Assembly (NCBI GenBank): GCA_029251165.1
Contig: JAQXDW010000031.1
Span: 1 to 64,000 of the forward strand
Length of the DNA: 64,000 nt
Source: Myxococcota bacterium
Lineage (GTDB): Bacteria; Myxococcota_A; UBA796
Direction of reading: 5' to 3'
Shown here: one piece after another, positions 29,204 to 38,916 of the stretch
Layout: each line of letters starts with the position of its first letter
How positions within the stretch are numbered: the stretch's first letter is position 1
The notes under the pieces: model-generated
What the model saw: the letters and a program-made list of their open reading frames with translations, nothing else
What the model was told of the DNA's origin: nothing
The model's database searches: none
Program-made: the position numbers and the translations under genes

Positions 29204-30283
29204 ATGGGCGGAATCCTGCTGCTTGAGGACGGACGACAGTTCAGCGGCGAGGCGTTCGGTGCGCGCGGTGTTCGAGTCGGAGAGGTGGTCTTCAACACGG
29301 CTATGACCGGCTACCAGGAAGTCCTCACCGATCCCTCGTACTGCGAGCAGATCGTCGTGATGACGACCTCACACGTCGGAAACACCGGGGTAAACACCGA
29401 GGATCCAGAGAGCAGGCGCGTCTGGGTCAGCGGATTCGTCGCCCGGGAGTTCTCCCGGATGCACTCCAACCACCGCGCAGAGGAGGGGCTGGACCACTAC
29501 CTTCGCTCGGCCACAGTGCCCGGTCTTCAGGGGATCGATACCCGCGCGCTGGTGCGGCACATCCGCAGCAAGGGCGCAATGAAGGGCGTCATCTGCACCG
29601 ACGGCACTCCGCTGTCTGAGCTGAAGGCGAAGCTGGAGGCGTGGCCAGGCATGGTCGGACGCGCGCTGGCCTACGAGGTCACCGAGAAGACACCGCGGGT
29701 CTTCTGTCAGCCCGAGCAGCCCCGGGCAAAGGTCACAGTGATCGACGGCGGCGTGAAGACCAACATCCTCCGCCTCCTCAAGCAAGCCAACTGCGCCGTC
29801 AAGGTGATGCCCCTGACCGCGACGGCTGAAGAGTGGGCCGACGGCGCTGACCTGCTGTTCTTCAGCAATGGTCCAGGCGATCCAGCGGCGCTTCCCGAGG
29901 CGGTTGAGCAGATCCGTCGCATCAAGGGCACCATGCCGATGGTCGGCATCTGTCTCGGCCACCAGCTCCTCGGGCTCGCGCTGGGAGCGGAGACCTACAA
30001 GCTTCGGTTCGGACACCGAGGGGCCAACCACCCGGTCCGGGACCTCGAGACTGGTCGAGTAGAGATATCCAGCCAGAACCACGGCTTCTGTGTCAATGCA
30101 GAGAGCCTGGAGGCTGTCGGAGGCGAGGTCACTCACCTCAACCTCAACGACAAGACGGTCGCGGGCTTCCGCCACAACGAGCACCGAATGATGGGCATCC
30201 AGTTTCACCCTGAGGCAGCCCCAGGCCCCCACGACAGCAACCACCTGCTGATCGAGCGATTTCTGGCCTTCGCGGGCGTCTGA
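29204..30283 (+). CDS. carA: Carbamoyl-phosphate synthase small (glutaminase) subunit
   Basis: GGAGGTGGCC directly precedes the ATG at 29204, which I choose over the frame start 33 bp upstream (359 residues). The N-terminal domain has FNTAMTGYQEVLTDPSY and the GIDTRALVRHIR segment. The class I glutaminase domain has the nucleophile in MVGICLGHQLLGLALG and the His-Glu pair in GIQFHPEAAPGPHD. CarA hydrolyses glutamine and channels ammonia to CarB for arginine and pyrimidine synthesis. Unusually, carB is 10.7 kb away rather than adjacent. Confidence 0.97.
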   Translation: MGGILLLEDGRQFSGEAFGARGVRVGEVVFNTAMTGYQEVLTDPSYCEQIVVMTTSHVGNTGVNTEDPESRRVWVSGFVAREFSRMHSNHRAEEGLDHYLRSATVPGLQGIDTRALVRHIRSKGAMKGVICTDGTPLSELKAKLEAWPGMVGRALAYEVTEKTPRVFCQPEQPRAKVTVIDGGVKTNILRLLKQANCAVKVMPLTATAEEWADGADLLFFSNGPGDPAALPEAVEQIRRIKGTMPMVGICLGHQLLGLALGAETYKLRFGHRGANHPVRDLETGRVEISSQNHGFCVNAESLEAVGGEVTHLNLNDKTVAGFRHNEHRMMGIQFHPEAAPGPHDSNHLLIERFLAFAGV

Positions 30284-30290
30284 GGCTGCA

Positions 30291-30334
30291 CTGAGACGGG
30301 CTGAGACGGGCTGAGACGGGCTGAGACGGGCTGA
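30291..30334. repeat. 10-bp tandem repeat directly after carA
   Basis: CTGAGACGGG is repeated four times without error (30291-30330), and CTGA of a fifth copy follows, starting 8 bp after the carA stop. It lies between the convergent ends of carA and the CNNM transporter gene (30355). There is no dyad with T-run, so it is not a standard terminator. Slippage would make it variable between strains. Confidence 0.95.
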
Positions 30335-30354
30335 AGAGGAGCACCCTGCGGCGA

Positions 30355-31569
30355 CTACAGCACCTTGAGACGAACCTTCTTCACCATCCGGGGTGAGGCC
30401 TCGTCGATGGTGATGGAGACGTCATTCATCGTGATGACCTCGCCGACCTCGGGGATCCGGCCCAGCTCGAAGATGATGTGCTCGCCGATGCGACCGTCTT
30501 CGGGAATCTTGGTCTTGAGCGCCAGGTTGATCTTCTTCACCTCGGCAGACGCATCCGCGATGATCTCGGTGGTGGACAGGCGGCGGATCCGCTCCGGCTC
30601 GATGTCCGTCTCGTCGACAATCTCACCGACCAGTTCCTCAAGGGCATCCTCAAGGGTCAGCACCCCGAGGACCGTGCCGTAGGAGTCAACCACCATCGCG
30701 AGGTGCTGCTTGGCCCGCTGGAAGTGGCGGATGAGGTCATCGCCGGTCGCTGACTCCGGGATGAATGAGGCCTCGTTTGCCACCGCACGCACGGTGAGGT
30801 GCTCCTTTCCCTCCGCCAGAGCACGCAGCATATCGCGGAGGTGAACAATGCCGATGACGTTGTTCAGGCTGCCCTCGTGGACCGGCAGCCGCGTGTGGGT
30901 CACCGTCATCAGCTCCTCGCGGATCTCCCCGAGAGTGCTGTCGGCATGGAGGGCATCGACCCGAGCTACCGGAGTCATGATGCTGAACGCGCTGACATCG
31001 TTGAGGCGAAAGACGCGCTGGATCATCTCGCTCTCGTCGTCCTCGATGACCCCGCTCTTCTGGCCCAGGCGGGTCAGCGCAGTGATCTCCTCCTCAGAGG
31101 TCGCGACCGAGCCGCCGTTGGCGGAGAACGGACGCGTGACGATCTGGATGATCCAGATGAGCGGTGTGAGCAGACGGGTGACCACCTGGACAGGAACAGC
31201 CATGTTGATGGCGACCGGAAAGGAGAACCGATCCCCGATGGTCTTGGGGATGATCTCGGCAAACACGATGACCAGGAAGGTCAGGCCGGCGGAGAAGGCC
31301 CCGATCCACTCAGAGCCAAACACATCTGATGCCAGAGCACCGACGACAATGGAGCCGATGATGTTGGAGATGTTGTTGATGATAACGATCGTCATGATTG
31401 GACGATCCATGTTGTTCTTGATGGCAAGGAGCGCCGACGCACCCCGCAGCTTCTGGCTGGCAGCAGAGAGAACCTGTCCATAGGGTACCGAGAACAACGC
31501 AACCTCAGTACATGAGGCAAGCGCCGAGGCGACCAACAACACAGCAATGGCCAGGATAAGTTCGATCAT
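30355..31569 (-). CDS. CNNM/CorC-HlyC family membrane transporter
   Basis: The 404-residue protein has the DUF21/CNNM membrane domain (residues 1-~170, with SALASCTEVALFSVPYG, NNISNIIGSIVVGALA and VFAEIIPKTIGDRF), a pair of CBS domains (IMTPVARVDALHADSTLGEI; AMVVDSYGTVLGVLTLEDAL) and a C-terminal CorC_HlyC transporter-associated domain (GRIPEVGEVITMNDVSITI). Members export or regulate Mg2+ (CorC/MpfA) and bind nucleotide through the CBS pair. It stands alone, convergent with carA and divergent from yheU-radA. The haemolysin name sometimes used for this family is historical. Confidence 0.93.
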   Translation of the reverse strand: MIELILAIAVLLVASALASCTEVALFSVPYGQVLSAASQKLRGASALLAIKNNMDRPIMTIVIINNISNIIGSIVVGALASDVFGSEWIGAFSAGLTFLVIVFAEIIPKTIGDRFSFPVAINMAVPVQVVTRLLTPLIWIIQIVTRPFSANGGSVATSEEEITALTRLGQKSGVIEDDESEMIQRVFRLNDVSAFSIMTPVARVDALHADSTLGEIREELMTVTHTRLPVHEGSLNNVIGIVHLRDMLRALAEGKEHLTVRAVANEASFIPESATGDDLIRHFQRAKQHLAMVVDSYGTVLGVLTLEDALEELVGEIVDETDIEPERIRRLSTTEIIADASAEVKKINLALKTKIPEDGRIGEHIIFELGRIPEVGEVITMNDVSITIDEASPRMVKKVRLKVL

Positions 31570-31890
31570 TGCCTATCGAACAGCACTCATCTGCGGAGAG
31601 TCACACACATTGCGGCTGGTGTGACTGCTGAAGTCTCTGCTCACATCAGAACTTCTGTCTGACGGAGGAGGTTCTTCCGGCTCCGATGTGGTCTCTATTT
31701 GATCCATTTTCCCAGCGCGTTGTGCGCAAACAACTAGATATCACACTTTGATACCCCACACGCCTCTGAAGATGAAGATTCATCGAAGCCATGCTCGGGC
31801 CCTCACAGACCTCTGCCCACAAACCGGACATTATCCGACCGGTTTGTGGACGTATAGAGCGATACATGGCTCTTATAAAGGAGCACCACC
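31570..31890. promoter_or_regulatory. Divergent regulatory region with two inverted repeats
   Basis: This 321-bp gap separates the transporter gene from yheU-radA. It holds GTCACAC / GTGTGAC (31600-31606 and 31619-31625), and a stronger pair, CCACAAACCGG at 31817-31827 with CCGGTTTGTGG at 31839-31849 (11 perfect base pairs, 11-base spacer). The second pair ends 42 bp before the yheU ATG, so it could be an operator or a leader hairpin. TATAGA near 31853 may be a -10 element. No gene is evident. Confidence 0.5.
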
Positions 31891-32127
31891 ATGGTCATCC
31901 CCCACACTGCACTGGACAACGAAACCCTGGACCGCGTGATCGAGAGCTTTGTGCTCCGTGAGGGCACCGACTACGGTCACCAGGACTTCACCATGGCTGA
32001 CAAGATCGCAAAGGTTCGTCGTCAGCTCTCGCGCGGCGAGGCGTGCCTGACCTGGGATGCCGAGCTGGAGAGCTGCAACATCGTGTCTGCCAGAAAGGTC
32101 GCCGCAGAATCCCGCACCGAGACCTGA
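31891..32127 (+). CDS. yheU: YheU/UPF0270 family small protein
   Basis: The 78-residue protein matches UPF0270 (E. coli YheU) along its length: start MVIPHTALDNETLDRVIESF, then VLREGTDYG, KIAKVRRQLSRGEACLTWD and ELESCNIV. No function is established for the family. AAGGAG lies nine bases before the ATG. It ends three bases before radA and is very likely co-transcribed with it. Confidence 0.93.
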   Translation: MVIPHTALDNETLDRVIESFVLREGTDYGHQDFTMADKIAKVRRQLSRGEACLTWDAELESCNIVSARKVAAESRTET

Positions 32128-32130
32128 TCC

Positions 32131-33519
32131 ATGGCCGCAAAAAAGAAAGTCCGGATCAGCTACAAGTGCGGTGACTGTGGCGCCACTGCGCTGAAGTGGA
32201 CGGGACGCTGTAGCGACTGTGGTGCCTGGAACACCATGCAAGAAGAGGCCCCGCCGGCTCAGGGTCGGCGCTCCACCAGCAAGGTCCGTCGGGTCGATCC
32301 GATCCCGGTCAGCAAAGTCGACCTCAAGGTCGGGGAGGTTCGACTCTCGACCAGTATCCGCGAGCTGGATCGAGTGCTCGGAGGTGGACTGGTCACTGGC
32401 GGATTGGTCCTCATCGGCGGTGATCCTGGTGTCGGAAAGTCCACCCTCCTGCTCACAGTGCTGTCGCACTTCTCACGGCGTGGTCTGAAGACCCTCTACG
32501 TCTCCGGAGAGGAGTCCGCCCGACAGATCCGCCTGCGCGCAGACCGCCTCAAGCTGCCCTGTGATCACCTGCACCTCCTCGCCGAGACCGATCTCGATGC
32601 CTCTCTGGCTGCCGCCGAGCGCATCAAGCCGCGCGCCCTGGTCCTCGACTCCGTCCAGACCCTCTTCTCCCCAGAGCTCACCAGCGTGCCGGGCTCGGTC
32701 AGTCAGGTCCGCGAGGTCGCGGCACGTGCGATGTCACTGTCCAAGGGGCACGACATCCCAACCTTCCTCGTCGGTCACGTCACCAAGCAGGGCGGCATTG
32801 CTGGTCCGAAGGTCCTGGAGCACCTTGTCGACACCGTCATCTACTTCGAGGGAGATGGCCGCACCCAGCTGCGCATCCTCCGTGCGGTGAAGAACCGGTT
32901 TGGCTCCACAGGAGAGATCGGCTTCTTTGAGATGACCGCTGAGGGCCTGAGAGAGGTGCCCGATGCCTCCGCCCGGCTGCTCGCCGAGCGGGTCGCCAGC
33001 GCCTCCGGAACCTCCGTCATTGCTGCCATCGAGGGCTCTCGCCCGGTGCTCGCTGAGGTCCAGGCCCTCGTCGGTCACCCCTCCCCTGCAACGCCCGGTC
33101 GCACCGTTCTTGGTGTGGATCGCAGCCGACTCCAGATGCACCTCGCCGTGCTCGGCAAGCTCGGCTTTCCCCTCCACGACCGAGATGTCTTCGTCTCTGC
33201 GGCTGGCGGACTGCGCATCCTGGAGCCCGCGGCGGACCTCGGAATCGCCGTCTCCGTCGTCGGAGCGATGCGCGATCGCGCCCTGGATCAGCACACCATG
33301 GTGTTCGGTGAGGTCGGACTGGTCGGTGAGATCCGCGCCGTCAGCCATCCTGCGGCTCGTCTCAATGAGGCTGCCCGTCACGGCTTCCGACGGGTCATCG
33401 CGCCGGTCTCGTCCGTCGAGCATGCGCCAAAGAACCTCGAGGTCATCGGCGTGCGCACGCTCCAGGAGGCCCTGGCGGTCCTGTTTGGCGCCCCCAAGGG
33501 CAAGAACACACGCCGCTGA
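32131..33519 (+). CDS. radA: DNA repair protein RadA
   Basis: The 462-residue protein has the N-terminal zinc finger YKCGDCGATALKWTGRCSDC (Cys13, 16, 27 and 30), a RecA-like ATPase core with Walker A GGDPGVGKSTLL, the RadA-specific KNRFG motif (AVKNRFGSTGEIGFFEM) and a C-terminal Lon-like domain (VFVSAAGGLRILEPAADL). RadA is a DnaB-like helicase that promotes branch migration during recombinational repair. It follows yheU by three bases and ends against the convergent L,D-transpeptidase gene with no gap. Confidence 0.97.
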   Translation: MAAKKKVRISYKCGDCGATALKWTGRCSDCGAWNTMQEEAPPAQGRRSTSKVRRVDPIPVSKVDLKVGEVRLSTSIRELDRVLGGGLVTGGLVLIGGDPGVGKSTLLLTVLSHFSRRGLKTLYVSGEESARQIRLRADRLKLPCDHLHLLAETDLDASLAAAERIKPRALVLDSVQTLFSPELTSVPGSVSQVREVAARAMSLSKGHDIPTFLVGHVTKQGGIAGPKVLEHLVDTVIYFEGDGRTQLRILRAVKNRFGSTGEIGFFEMTAEGLREVPDASARLLAERVASASGTSVIAAIEGSRPVLAEVQALVGHPSPATPGRTVLGVDRSRLQMHLAVLGKLGFPLHDRDVFVSAAGGLRILEPAADLGIAVSVVGAMRDRALDQHTMVFGEVGLVGEIRAVSHPAARLNEAARHGFRRVIAPVSSVEHAPKNLEVIGVRTLQEALAVLFGAPKGKNTRR

Positions 33520-35010
<1,491 letters not shown>

Positions 35011-35131
35011 GCACCTGAGATTTCTTACGACTGAGCGAAAATGAAGCTGCTTTATCGGTCTATATAAGCAGTTAGACCGTTCACCGCTCATACCATATAG
35101 CAGGACACAGAGCGGTGCTCGCTGCAGGCTC

Positions 35132-36829
35132 TCAGCCCTTCAGGGCCGCCAGTGCAATCTTGACCACACCACCCCAGCTCGGGCGGGCTTCATAGCTCGT
35201 CAGCCGCTCCCCCATCACAGCGAGGTTGCGGTGATCTGCGAACCAGACCGGAGTGGGGTTGATCCGGAAGGGCGCCTGGACGACGGACTTCTGGGGGTGA
35301 TCAAGCAAGAAGGAGTTGTGAACGACACCCGTTCCAGACTGAATGTCCTGCGCTGTGTGACCGGGGAAGGCCCCCCAGGAGGTCACGACGAGGCCATAGA
35401 TGACTCCAGCCCAGCAGTTCACTGCGATGCCGCCATAGCGGAGGTCCGCAATGGCCTGCTCGAACACCGCCTTGTTGGCCTTCTGGGTCTTGGCGTCGAT
35501 GAGCACCATGCAAGACAGGGTGCCCCACATCTCGTCGTTGCAGAAGTCCACTGCGGCCTTGAGAAACTCAGCGGGGGCAGCGACGTCGAGAGAGACCTCC
35601 GCGAGCACACCACAGAACGCCTCATTCTTCAGGGCGTACTCGCCCTTCTTCGCGGACACGCTGGGGATGAAGGTCCAGGGAACGACCCCCTCCGCCTGCT
35701 GACCGAGGACCTCCGCCTGCTCGTACTGGGCAACGAAGCCCTCGTAGCGGCTCTGAGCACCGGGGTAGTACGCCTTGCGGGGACGGGTCTCCTTGAGAAC
35801 CTTCCGCAGCTTCTCCAGGAATGCCTCCCGGAGCGGCCAGCCCTTCGCCATGACCACACACTTGGCAGCGTTGCAATTAAAGCTGCCGTTCTGGGCGACC
35901 ATGCCAGCGATGTGTCGAGCCTGATAGTCGAGGTCTGCGTCAGACCACTGGCCGGGAACCACGATGACCGGCGTAACGCAGCCAAGCTCGGCGCTAAACG
36001 GGCGGGCGTTGACCGGCTCACTCGCGGCCTTGCGGCGGGCGACGTCTTCGGCGTCTGTGCCCCAGACGATGGCATCGTAGGTGCGGTCGGAGCCGGTGAC
36101 GTGGAGGGTGTCGACGTTGGTGTGGGTGGTGAGGTGCGCGCCGACCTCGACGCCACCGTAGACAATCGCAAGGTATCCGTCGTCGATCAGCGCCTTGAAG
36201 GCCTGCTCGAGCTTGGGTCCGACGTGCTCGTTGACCGGGTTCATCTTGAGGATGACGACCTCGTTCTCGACGAACAGCTTGTAGAGGACGTCCATCGGAG
36301 GGATGGAGGTGACGTTGCCGGCACCGAGTGTGAGGTTGACTGCTCCCTCACCGCCGCCTTCGCGGTAGATGCGTCCCTGGCTCGCCGGCTTGCCCGGCTC
36401 GATCCAGACATCCGCGACAAAGCCGGTGAACATCAGCTTGTCCTGAAGATTGGTCGGAAAGACCCGCGCAATCTTCTGGCCGCTGCTGTGGGTCGAGACA
36501 CCGGGCAGCTTCGGCTGACCGTTCTCCTTGAGGGCATCGATGAGCAGGCGGATGTTGCGGAGGGTGGTCATCGGACCCGCCAGCCACTCCTCTCCCTCAT
36601 AGACATCCCCAGGCTCGATCCCCTTCATCTTGCAGCCATCCGCGACCCATGCCGATGCCACCGCCTGCACGCCGGACAGGCACTTCTCGAGGTAGGCAAT
36701 GCGCTCGGAGAGCGAGACCTTCACCCAGTCCGCCTTGCGGGCAGACAGCCGAGACGCTGCGGCGTCACACTCGGCCAGAGGAGTCGGCGGGATAGACGGC
36801 GGCGGCTCAGGGAAGCGTGGGGAATTCAT
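35132..36829 (-). CDS. Aldehyde dehydrogenase superfamily protein
   Basis: The ATG at 36829 follows GGAGCTGCC and gives a 565-residue protein (MNSPRFPEPPPSIPP). It has the general aldehyde dehydrogenase layout: LTLGAGNVTSIPPMDVLYKL, VILKMNPVNEHVGPKLEQAF, TLHVTGSDRTYDAIVWG, the general-base region FSAELGCVTPVIVVPG and the nucleophile region NGSFNCNAAKCVV. Sequence and size differ from the common 480-residue enzymes. It belongs to a divergent branch whose substrate I cannot name. Its promoter region (36830-36900) is divergent from nothing; recN lies downstream on the same strand beyond a 100-bp gap in gene order. Confidence 0.87.
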   Translation of the reverse strand: MNSPRFPEPPPSIPPTPLAECDAAASRLSARKADWVKVSLSERIAYLEKCLSGVQAVASAWVADGCKMKGIEPGDVYEGEEWLAGPMTTLRNIRLLIDALKENGQPKLPGVSTHSSGQKIARVFPTNLQDKLMFTGFVADVWIEPGKPASQGRIYREGGGEGAVNLTLGAGNVTSIPPMDVLYKLFVENEVVILKMNPVNEHVGPKLEQAFKALIDDGYLAIVYGGVEVGAHLTTHTNVDTLHVTGSDRTYDAIVWGTDAEDVARRKAASEPVNARPFSAELGCVTPVIVVPGQWSDADLDYQARHIAGMVAQNGSFNCNAAKCVVMAKGWPLREAFLEKLRKVLKETRPRKAYYPGAQSRYEGFVAQYEQAEVLGQQAEGVVPWTFIPSVSAKKGEYALKNEAFCGVLAEVSLDVAAPAEFLKAAVDFCNDEMWGTLSCMVLIDAKTQKANKAVFEQAIADLRYGGIAVNCWAGVIYGLVVTSWGAFPGHTAQDIQSGTGVVHNSFLLDHPQKSVVQAPFRINPTPVWFADHRNLAVMGERLTSYEARPSWGGVVKIALAALKG

Positions 36830-36977
36830 GGCAGCTCCAGATCGGCTTTTCCGACACATATCACTGAACCACCGTTACAGAGACCTCTTTGAGAAGGTTC
36901 GGGATTCCAGGTGAGCTCCAGCCCCCGCCGATGGGCATGCGCTGGCTGCTGGAGTGTCCGGCTGAGCAGCGGTCCCT

Positions 36978-38774
36978 TCAGCCCACCGCAGTCGGGCCGC
37001 TCCAGACCAGGGGCAGCTCTCCTCCGTCAGTGCGCACGACCTGCTCCGGTGAGAGCCGGGCCCGGGTGATCATCTCCTCAGCATGCTCGCGCGTCTTGGC
37101 GGTGATCTCTGCACCGCCGAGCATCCGAGAGACCTCATCGACCCGCTCGTATCGAGACAGGCTGCGGACTGCAGAGAAGGTTCGGTTGTCCTCGACGACC
37201 TTGAAGACCTTGAGGTGCTGGTGAGAGCAGGAGGCCACCTGCGGGAGGTGCGTAATGCAGATGACCTGCCGGGCCTCTCCGACGCCCTGAAGCTTGCGCC
37301 CAACGGTCTCGGCAACACCACCACCGATGCCGGTATCCACCTCATCGAAGATGTAGGTACCGACTGGATCAGTCGCAATGAGCGCCCCCTTGAGGGCGAG
37401 GGTTGTGCGAGACAGCTCGCCGCCCGAGGCGATGCGGGCGACGGACTTGAAGCCCTCGCCGGGGTTGGGAGAGATGAGGAATTCCAGCTCGTCGAGGCCG
37501 TTGCTGGAGAGGTTCTCTGCCGTAGCCTCTTCCACCGCTGCGACCAGCGCGCCATCTTCACCACGATGCTGAAAGCGAACCCGAAACCGACACGCCGGCA
37601 TGCCCAGCTGGGTCAGCTCTGCCTCGACCAACGTAGCGAGCCGAAGCGCGGCCTCCTGACGGGTCAGGCTGAGGTTCACCGCCTCGATCATGACCGTCGC
37701 TTGCAGGGCATCGGCCTCTGCAGCAGCCTCATCTGAGCGGTCATCTTCCCAGGCGAGGCTGTCCAGCTCCTCCTGAAGCCCGGAGACGGACTCCAGGACA
37801 TCCTCAATCCGCCCTTCTTCACCGCCATGCTGAGCCTTGAGCCCATCGATGAGGATCTGGCGCTCTTGGAGCTCAGCGATCTCTTCGGGAGAGAACGAGA
37901 CGCCATCAGAGTAGCGACCGAGATCCCGTGTGGTCTCCTGGATCTCGACCTGGGCATTGCTGAGGGAGTCCACCATCACGGCGAGAGCCTCGTCGAGGTG
38001 GCTGATGCGCTGGAGCTGGTTGATGCTGCTGGAGAGCAGATCGAGGATCGAGGCGTCGGACTCTCGGAGGGTGTAGAACGCCTCCTTGGTGGTCTCTTGG
38101 AGCTGCTCGGCATGCTGGAGCCGCTCCAGATCCTGGCCCAGGCGCTCATCCTCGCCCGGCGCGAGCCCTGCCATGTCGATCTCGCGGAGCTGGTTGCGCA
38201 GGGTACGGGTCCGGGCATCTCGGATGGCGGCAGACTCCCGGAGGCGACCAACCTCACGCTGCAGCGCCCGAAGCCGGGTGACCCGAGAGGCAATGCTACG
38301 GGCAGCTGCGGTGGTGCCAGCGAACGAGTCCAGCATGGAGACATGCCGCTCGCTCTCCAGAAGATCGTGGCTGGCGTGCTGCCCGATGACATCTGCCAGC
38401 CCTGCGGTCAGCTCCTTGAGGACGGAGAGCCGCGTGGGGCAGTCGTTGACGTCGATGCGGCTGCGCCCGCTGGCAGAGATGATCCGACGAACCACGAACC
38501 GATCACCGTCGGCCAGGCCACGCTCATTCAGCAGCGGACGGATGGTCTCAAGCTGAACCTCCGAGAGCGCAAACTCCGCCTTGATGATGGCCTCCCTCGA
38601 GCCTGTTCGGATGACATCCGTGCTCGCACGCCCTCCAAACGCCAGCGCCAGCGCCTTGATCAGGATCGACTTGCCCGCGCCGGTCTCCCCCGTGATCGCG
38701 GTGTAGCCCCCGGAGAAGGTGATCCTCTGGTGCTCGATGATCGCGAAGTTCGAGATGGTCAGCGTGTTGATCAT
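36978..38774 (-). CDS. recN: DNA repair ATPase RecN
   Basis: RecN is an SMC-like protein acting at double-strand breaks. The N-terminal part has MINTLTISNFAIIEHQRITF and Walker A TGETGAGKSIL. The centre (about residues 170-370) is a coiled coil rich in Glu/Gln/Leu (RELEA-like heptads, RLGQDLERLQHAEQLQ). The C-terminal part has the ABC signature ASGGELSRTTLALKG and Walker B TYIFDEVDTGIGG followed by ICITHLPQVAS. The length (598) is slightly above the usual ~555. It has its own upstream region shared with the divergent metalloprotease gene; I looked for a LexA box there and found none convincing. Confidence 0.97.
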   Translation of the reverse strand: MINTLTISNFAIIEHQRITFSGGYTAITGETGAGKSILIKALALAFGGRASTDVIRTGSREAIIKAEFALSEVQLETIRPLLNERGLADGDRFVVRRIISASGRSRIDVNDCPTRLSVLKELTAGLADVIGQHASHDLLESERHVSMLDSFAGTTAAARSIASRVTRLRALQREVGRLRESAAIRDARTRTLRNQLREIDMAGLAPGEDERLGQDLERLQHAEQLQETTKEAFYTLRESDASILDLLSSSINQLQRISHLDEALAVMVDSLSNAQVEIQETTRDLGRYSDGVSFSPEEIAELQERQILIDGLKAQHGGEEGRIEDVLESVSGLQEELDSLAWEDDRSDEAAAEADALQATVMIEAVNLSLTRQEAALRLATLVEAELTQLGMPACRFRVRFQHRGEDGALVAAVEEATAENLSSNGLDELEFLISPNPGEGFKSVARIASGGELSRTTLALKGALIATDPVGTYIFDEVDTGIGGGVAETVGRKLQGVGEARQVICITHLPQVASCSHQHLKVFKVVEDNRTFSAVRSLSRYERVDEVSRMLGGAEITAKTREHAEEMITRARLSPEQVVRTDGGELPLVWSGPTAVG

Positions 38775-38916
38775 TCAGGCCTCAGTTCAGTCTCACGCTC
38801 TGCATATTCTGTTTTCAGTACAACCTGAACACACAACTTTCCAACCCGGACATTTTATGGACTTCCACTGCTGAGTAGGCTCGACAGGTACAGTCTTTCA
38901 CAGCACCGGAGTCACC

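Noticed and set aside
28558..29298. A 246-codon minus-strand frame in the gap before carA
   Set aside because: Ser/Arg/Pro-rich with no fold pattern, and it overlaps the carA start; composition is that of an antisense frame.
38775..38916. LexA/SOS box upstream of recN
   Set aside because: TACTGAAAACAGAATA has CTG and CAG with a 4-base gap rather than the required ~10, and no GAAC-N4-GTTC-type site is seen.
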